Assembly: GCA_024709425.1 (NCBI GenBank)
Contig: JANJWS010000067.1
Span: 1-64,000, forward strand
Direction of reading: 5' to 3'
DNA: 64,000 nucleotides
Origin: Thiobacillus sp.
GTDB taxonomy: Bacteria > Pseudomonadota > Gammaproteobacteria > Burkholderiales > Thiobacillaceae
Positions 60,674-64,000 of the stretch are shown piece by piece. The position numbers were made by a program, and so were the translations under genes. The notes under the pieces were generated by a model. It was not told the origin of the DNA. It did not search any database and worked only from the letters and a program-made list of their open reading frames with translations. How positions within the stretch are numbered: position 1 is the first letter of the stretch; the number at the start of each line of letters is the position of its first letter.

Positions 60674-61416
60674 TCCCTCTTGGTGAATCGCACTTGGCCG
60701 TGTGGGCGCTCGTGTTCGCGCGCATCGGTGGCTGGGCGTGGTTCGATCCGCTCGTCGGGCGGTTGCCGCGCGCGCTGCGCCTGCTCTTTGCCGCTGCGCT
60801 CGCCGCCGCGCTGGCGCCCGGCGTGACGACTGCCGCGCCCGCGCCGTTCAGCCTGCATGGCGTGCTCCTGCTCAGTCAGGAAGCCCTGTGGGGCGCCGCG
60901 CTGGCGCTGTGCGTGCGCCTCGTGTTCGCCGCTGCCGCCGCGGCGCTGGCATGGTTCGGCCACACGGCGACCGGCGGCTTGCTGACGCTCACCGCCGAGC
61001 AATCCGAACCGGCCGACGCTGCCTGGCGCACACTTGCCGCGTGGCTTGCTGCCATGGCTTTTCTTGCTGCCAGTGGCCACCTGCTCGTCGTCGACGCCCT
61101 GCGTGACAGCTTTACTGCAATGCCCGCCGCCGTCCTGCCTGCCGCCGAGAATTTGCGCGAACTGGGTGAAGCCGGCAGCTGGCTGTTCGCCACCGGTATC
61201 CAGTTGGCCCTGCCGCTCCTCGCGCTGGCGCTGCTCATTCAACTCGCCTTCGGCGTGCTCGCGCGCGGTGCGCTTGGCCTCGACATGTTTTCCGCGGGGC
61301 TGGGCATCGCCGCCCTGGGCGTGCTGGCCGCGTGGGTGTGGGCAGTGCCGCTGATCGCCCAGGGCGTCGCGCAGGGCATCGAACAGATGGCCACCTGGAT
61401 GGGTCGCCTCGGATGA
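60670..61416 (+). CDS. fliR: flagellar export gate protein FliR
   Basis: A 248-residue membrane protein with about six helices, including VFARIGGWAWFDPLVGRLPRALRLLFAAALAAAL and FGVLARGALGLDMFSAGLGIAALGVL. FliR completes the FliPQR gate. flhB and flhA, which must complete the export apparatus, are not in the window. Confidence 0.9.
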   Translation: MIPLGESHLAVWALVFARIGGWAWFDPLVGRLPRALRLLFAAALAAALAPGVTTAAPAPFSLHGVLLLSQEALWGAALALCVRLVFAAAAAALAWFGHTATGGLLTLTAEQSEPADAAWRTLAAWLAAMAFLAASGHLLVVDALRDSFTAMPAAVLPAAENLRELGEAGSWLFATGIQLALPLLALALLIQLAFGVLARGALGLDMFSAGLGIAALGVLAAWVWAVPLIAQGVAQGIEQMATWMGRLG

Positions 61417-61483
61417 TCCAACGTTTTTTCTTCGCACCCTGTCGCGTTTTTCGCGGATAGAAAGGATTCCTGCGATTGGCCAA

Positions 61484-61512
61484 TCCCGGGGTGACGAATT
61501 CCCCGGGGTTTT
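61484..61512 (+). terminator. terminator after fliR
   Basis: CCCGGGG (61485-61491) pairs with CCCCGGG(G) (61501-61508) around a nine-base loop and is followed by TTTT. It separates the flagellar-type operon from zwf. Confidence 0.65.
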
Positions 61513-61551
61513 CATAGAATGAACCGCCCCCTCATCGTCCAAGGAAGCGCC

Positions 61552-62946
61552 ATGTCCGAAAAGCCGGTTTCCGATGCCCTCGTTCTGTTCGGCGCCACAG
61601 GTGATCTTGCCCGACGCAAGATATTTCCCGCCCTGCACGACATGCTGCGCCACGGCCGCACGCTGCCGCCGGTGATCTGCGTGGCGCACACCCCGGAGTG
61701 GGACCTCGAGCGCCTGCGCCAGCACGCGCATGAGGGCATCGAGCAGTTCGGCGGCGGGGTGGACGACGCGGTGTTCCGCAATCTCGCCAGCCTGATGACC
61801 TACATCAATGGCGACTACGCGGATGCTGAAACCTTTGCCGCGCTGCGCCGCGCGCTCGAAGGTCGGCGGCATGCACTGCACTACTTCGCCATTCCGCCAT
61901 CCATGTTCCCCGTGGTGGTGCGCGGCCTCGCGGCGGTCGGCTGCGCCGAGGGCGCGCGCGTGGTGGTGGAAAAACCCTTCGGGCGCGATCTCGAATCGGC
62001 GAAGTCGCTCAACGCCACGCTGCACGAGGCGCTGCCGGAATCCGGCATTTTTCGCATCGACCATTACCTGGGCAAAGAGGCGGTGCAGAACATCCTGTAC
62101 TTCCGTTTCGCCAACTCCTTTCTCGAACCGATCTGGAACCGCAATCACATCCGCCAGATCCAGATCACGATGGCGGAAAACTTCGGCGTTGCCGGACGGG
62201 GGCGCTTCTACGATTCCGTCGGCGCCATCCGCGACGTGCTGCAGAATCATCTGCTCCAGATTCTCGCCCTGCTGGCGATGGAGCCGCCGCTCGGCACCAG
62301 CGCCGAAGCGGTGCGCGACGAGCAGGCCAAGCTCCTGAAGGCGATCCGCCCGCTGGCGCCGGGTGACCTGGTGCGCGGTCAGTACGAGGGCTACCGTGCC
62401 GAGGAAGGCGTCGCCCACGGCTCCGACACCGAGACGTACGCCGCCGTGCGTTTCTTCGTCGACACCTGGCGCTGGGCAGGGGTGCCTTTCATCGTGCGTA
62501 CCGGCAAGCACCTGCCGCTCACCACCACCGAGATCCGCGCCGAATTCCAGTTGCCGCCGCAGCGCGTGTTCGCCCTGTCCGAGGCCGGGCCGCTGGCGCC
62601 CAACTACCTGCGCATGCGCCTGTCGCCCACCGTCTCCATCGCCCTTGGCGCGCGCACCAAGAACGCCGGCGACCGCATGGTCGGCCGCCCCGTGGAACTG
62701 TACGTGTGCAACAGCCACCCCGACGAGATGAGCGCCTACGAACGCCTGCTCGGCGACGCCATGGACGGCGAGGCCATGCTGTTCGCCCGCCAGGACGCGG
62801 TCGAGGCCGCCTGGCGCGTGGTCGAACCGGTGCTGGCCCACAGCGACCCCGTCTGCCTGTACGAGGCCGGCACCTGGGGACCAAGCGAAGCCGACCTGCT
62901 GCTGGCCGGCGGACGCTGGCACAACCCGCGGCCGCCGCAGGGGTAG
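61552..62946 (+). CDS. zwf: glucose-6-phosphate 1-dehydrogenase
   Basis: Zwf oxidises glucose-6-phosphate to 6-phosphogluconolactone with NADP. The 464-residue protein has [19 protein letters not shown] (nucleotide binding), [13 protein letters not shown] and the catalytic RIDHYLGKE. The ATG at 61552 follows AAGGAAG by six bases; an in-frame ATG at 61519 has no such site. It stands alone, with no pgl or edd beside it. Confidence 0.95.
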   Translation: MSEKPVSDALVLFGATGDLARRKIFPALHDMLRHGRTLPPVICVAHTPEWDLERLRQHAHEGIEQFGGGVDDAVFRNLASLMTYINGDYADAETFAALRRALEGRRHALHYFAIPPSMFPVVVRGLAAVGCAEGARVVVEKPFGRDLESAKSLNATLHEALPESGIFRIDHYLGKEAVQNILYFRFANSFLEPIWNRNHIRQIQITMAENFGVAGRGRFYDSVGAIRDVLQNHLLQILALLAMEPPLGTSAEAVRDEQAKLLKAIRPLAPGDLVRGQYEGYRAEEGVAHGSDTETYAAVRFFVDTWRWAGVPFIVRTGKHLPLTTTEIRAEFQLPPQRVFALSEAGPLAPNYLRMRLSPTVSIALGARTKNAGDRMVGRPVELYVCNSHPDEMSAYERLLGDAMDGEAMLFARQDAVEAAWRVVEPVLAHSDPVCLYEAGTWGPSEADLLLAGGRWHNPRPPQG

Positions 62947-63039
62947 CGCCCCGTCGGAAAAGCCTCGGGCGCCAAGATGCATTAGAATGGCGGGATTTCA
63001 TTGTGGTCGCGCCGCCCGCCGGCGCGTTGCGGATTCAGC

Positions 63040-63930
<891 letters not shown>

Positions 63931-63966
63931 TGCGGCCACGTTGCCGCTGAAGCCACAGGACCCCTT

Positions 63967-64000
63967 ATGCGCGTTTTGCCCCTGCTGTTGTTGACCGCCC
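63967..64000 (+). CDS. start of a lipoprotein gene, probably bamC (partial)
   Basis: An ATG at 63967, behind AGGA, begins MRVLPLLLLTA and runs off the window. This is a signal-peptide start. dapA is often followed by bamC (nlpB) in beta- and gammaproteobacteria, so that is the best guess; only 11 codons are visible. Confidence 0.4.
   Translation, partial: MRVLPLLLLTA

Overview
The window is high-GC DNA from a betaproteobacterium, most likely a Thiobacillus-like sulfur oxidiser. That placement is inferred from gene content: a flavocytochrome c sulfide dehydrogenase pair (fccB/fccA, monohaem subunit), a tandem TusA-type sulfurtransferase beside a CysB-type regulator, a periplasmic rhodanese, a CcoI-type copper ATPase, and housekeeping neighbourhoods (pcnB-folK-dNK-panB, aat-bpt, hemH-hrcA/nadK-recN) usual in this class. 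I see no tRNA, rRNA, CRISPR array, prophage or intact insertion sequence. Coding is dense, and many neighbours overlap by ATGA or TGATG.

Layout. 1-2.9 kb: pcnB-folK-deoxynucleoside kinase-panB operon (minus). 3-8.4 kb: a BtuCD/FecCD-type importer whose ATPase and permease genes are separated by a large secreted protein gene with a sigma-54 promoter; the ATPase carries an in-frame insertion of a dispersed repeat, and a 379-bp element with terminal inverted repeats lies beside it. 8.5-13 kb: DUF3579, tandem TusA, cysB, ccoI. 13.3-17.4 kb: aat, bpt, a lipoprotein protease, thyA, folA, yjdM. 17.5-24 kb: TlpA-like thioredoxin, tandem DUF302-like protein, PAS/HAMP sensor, rhodanese, fccAB. 24-29.4 kb: hemH, hrcA, nadK, recN, nuclease. 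29.4-39.4 kb: GGDEF-EAL protein, SulP transporter, a divergent deacetylase/acetyltransferase pair, HDOD-receiver-GGDEF protein, DUF1841. 39.5-41.3 kb: small membrane proteins, the second repeat copy, and toxin-antitoxin/IS remnants. 41.4-43.4 kb: htpG with a sigma-32 promoter.

43.5-49.2 kb is a phosphate-related block. A PlcP-like phospholipase C and an Agt-like glycosyltransferase (the pair known from phosphate-starvation lipid remodelling) lie downstream of ppk1, which is divergent from a CYTH-CHAD protein. A near-consensus Pho box lies in the ppk1 upstream region.

49.2-61.4 kb holds a response regulator, a LysM/FecR protein, a CHASE2 histidine kinase and SixA, followed by a tightly overlapping flagellar-type export operon: fliF, G, H, (tiny ORF), I, J, an unknown gene, O, P, Q, R. 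It has no fliE, fliK, fliL, fliM or fliN; its FliF is short and its FliG lacks several usual torque-helix charges. This is the best candidate here for an unusual system. The window ends with zwf, dapA and the start of a lipoprotein gene, probably bamC.
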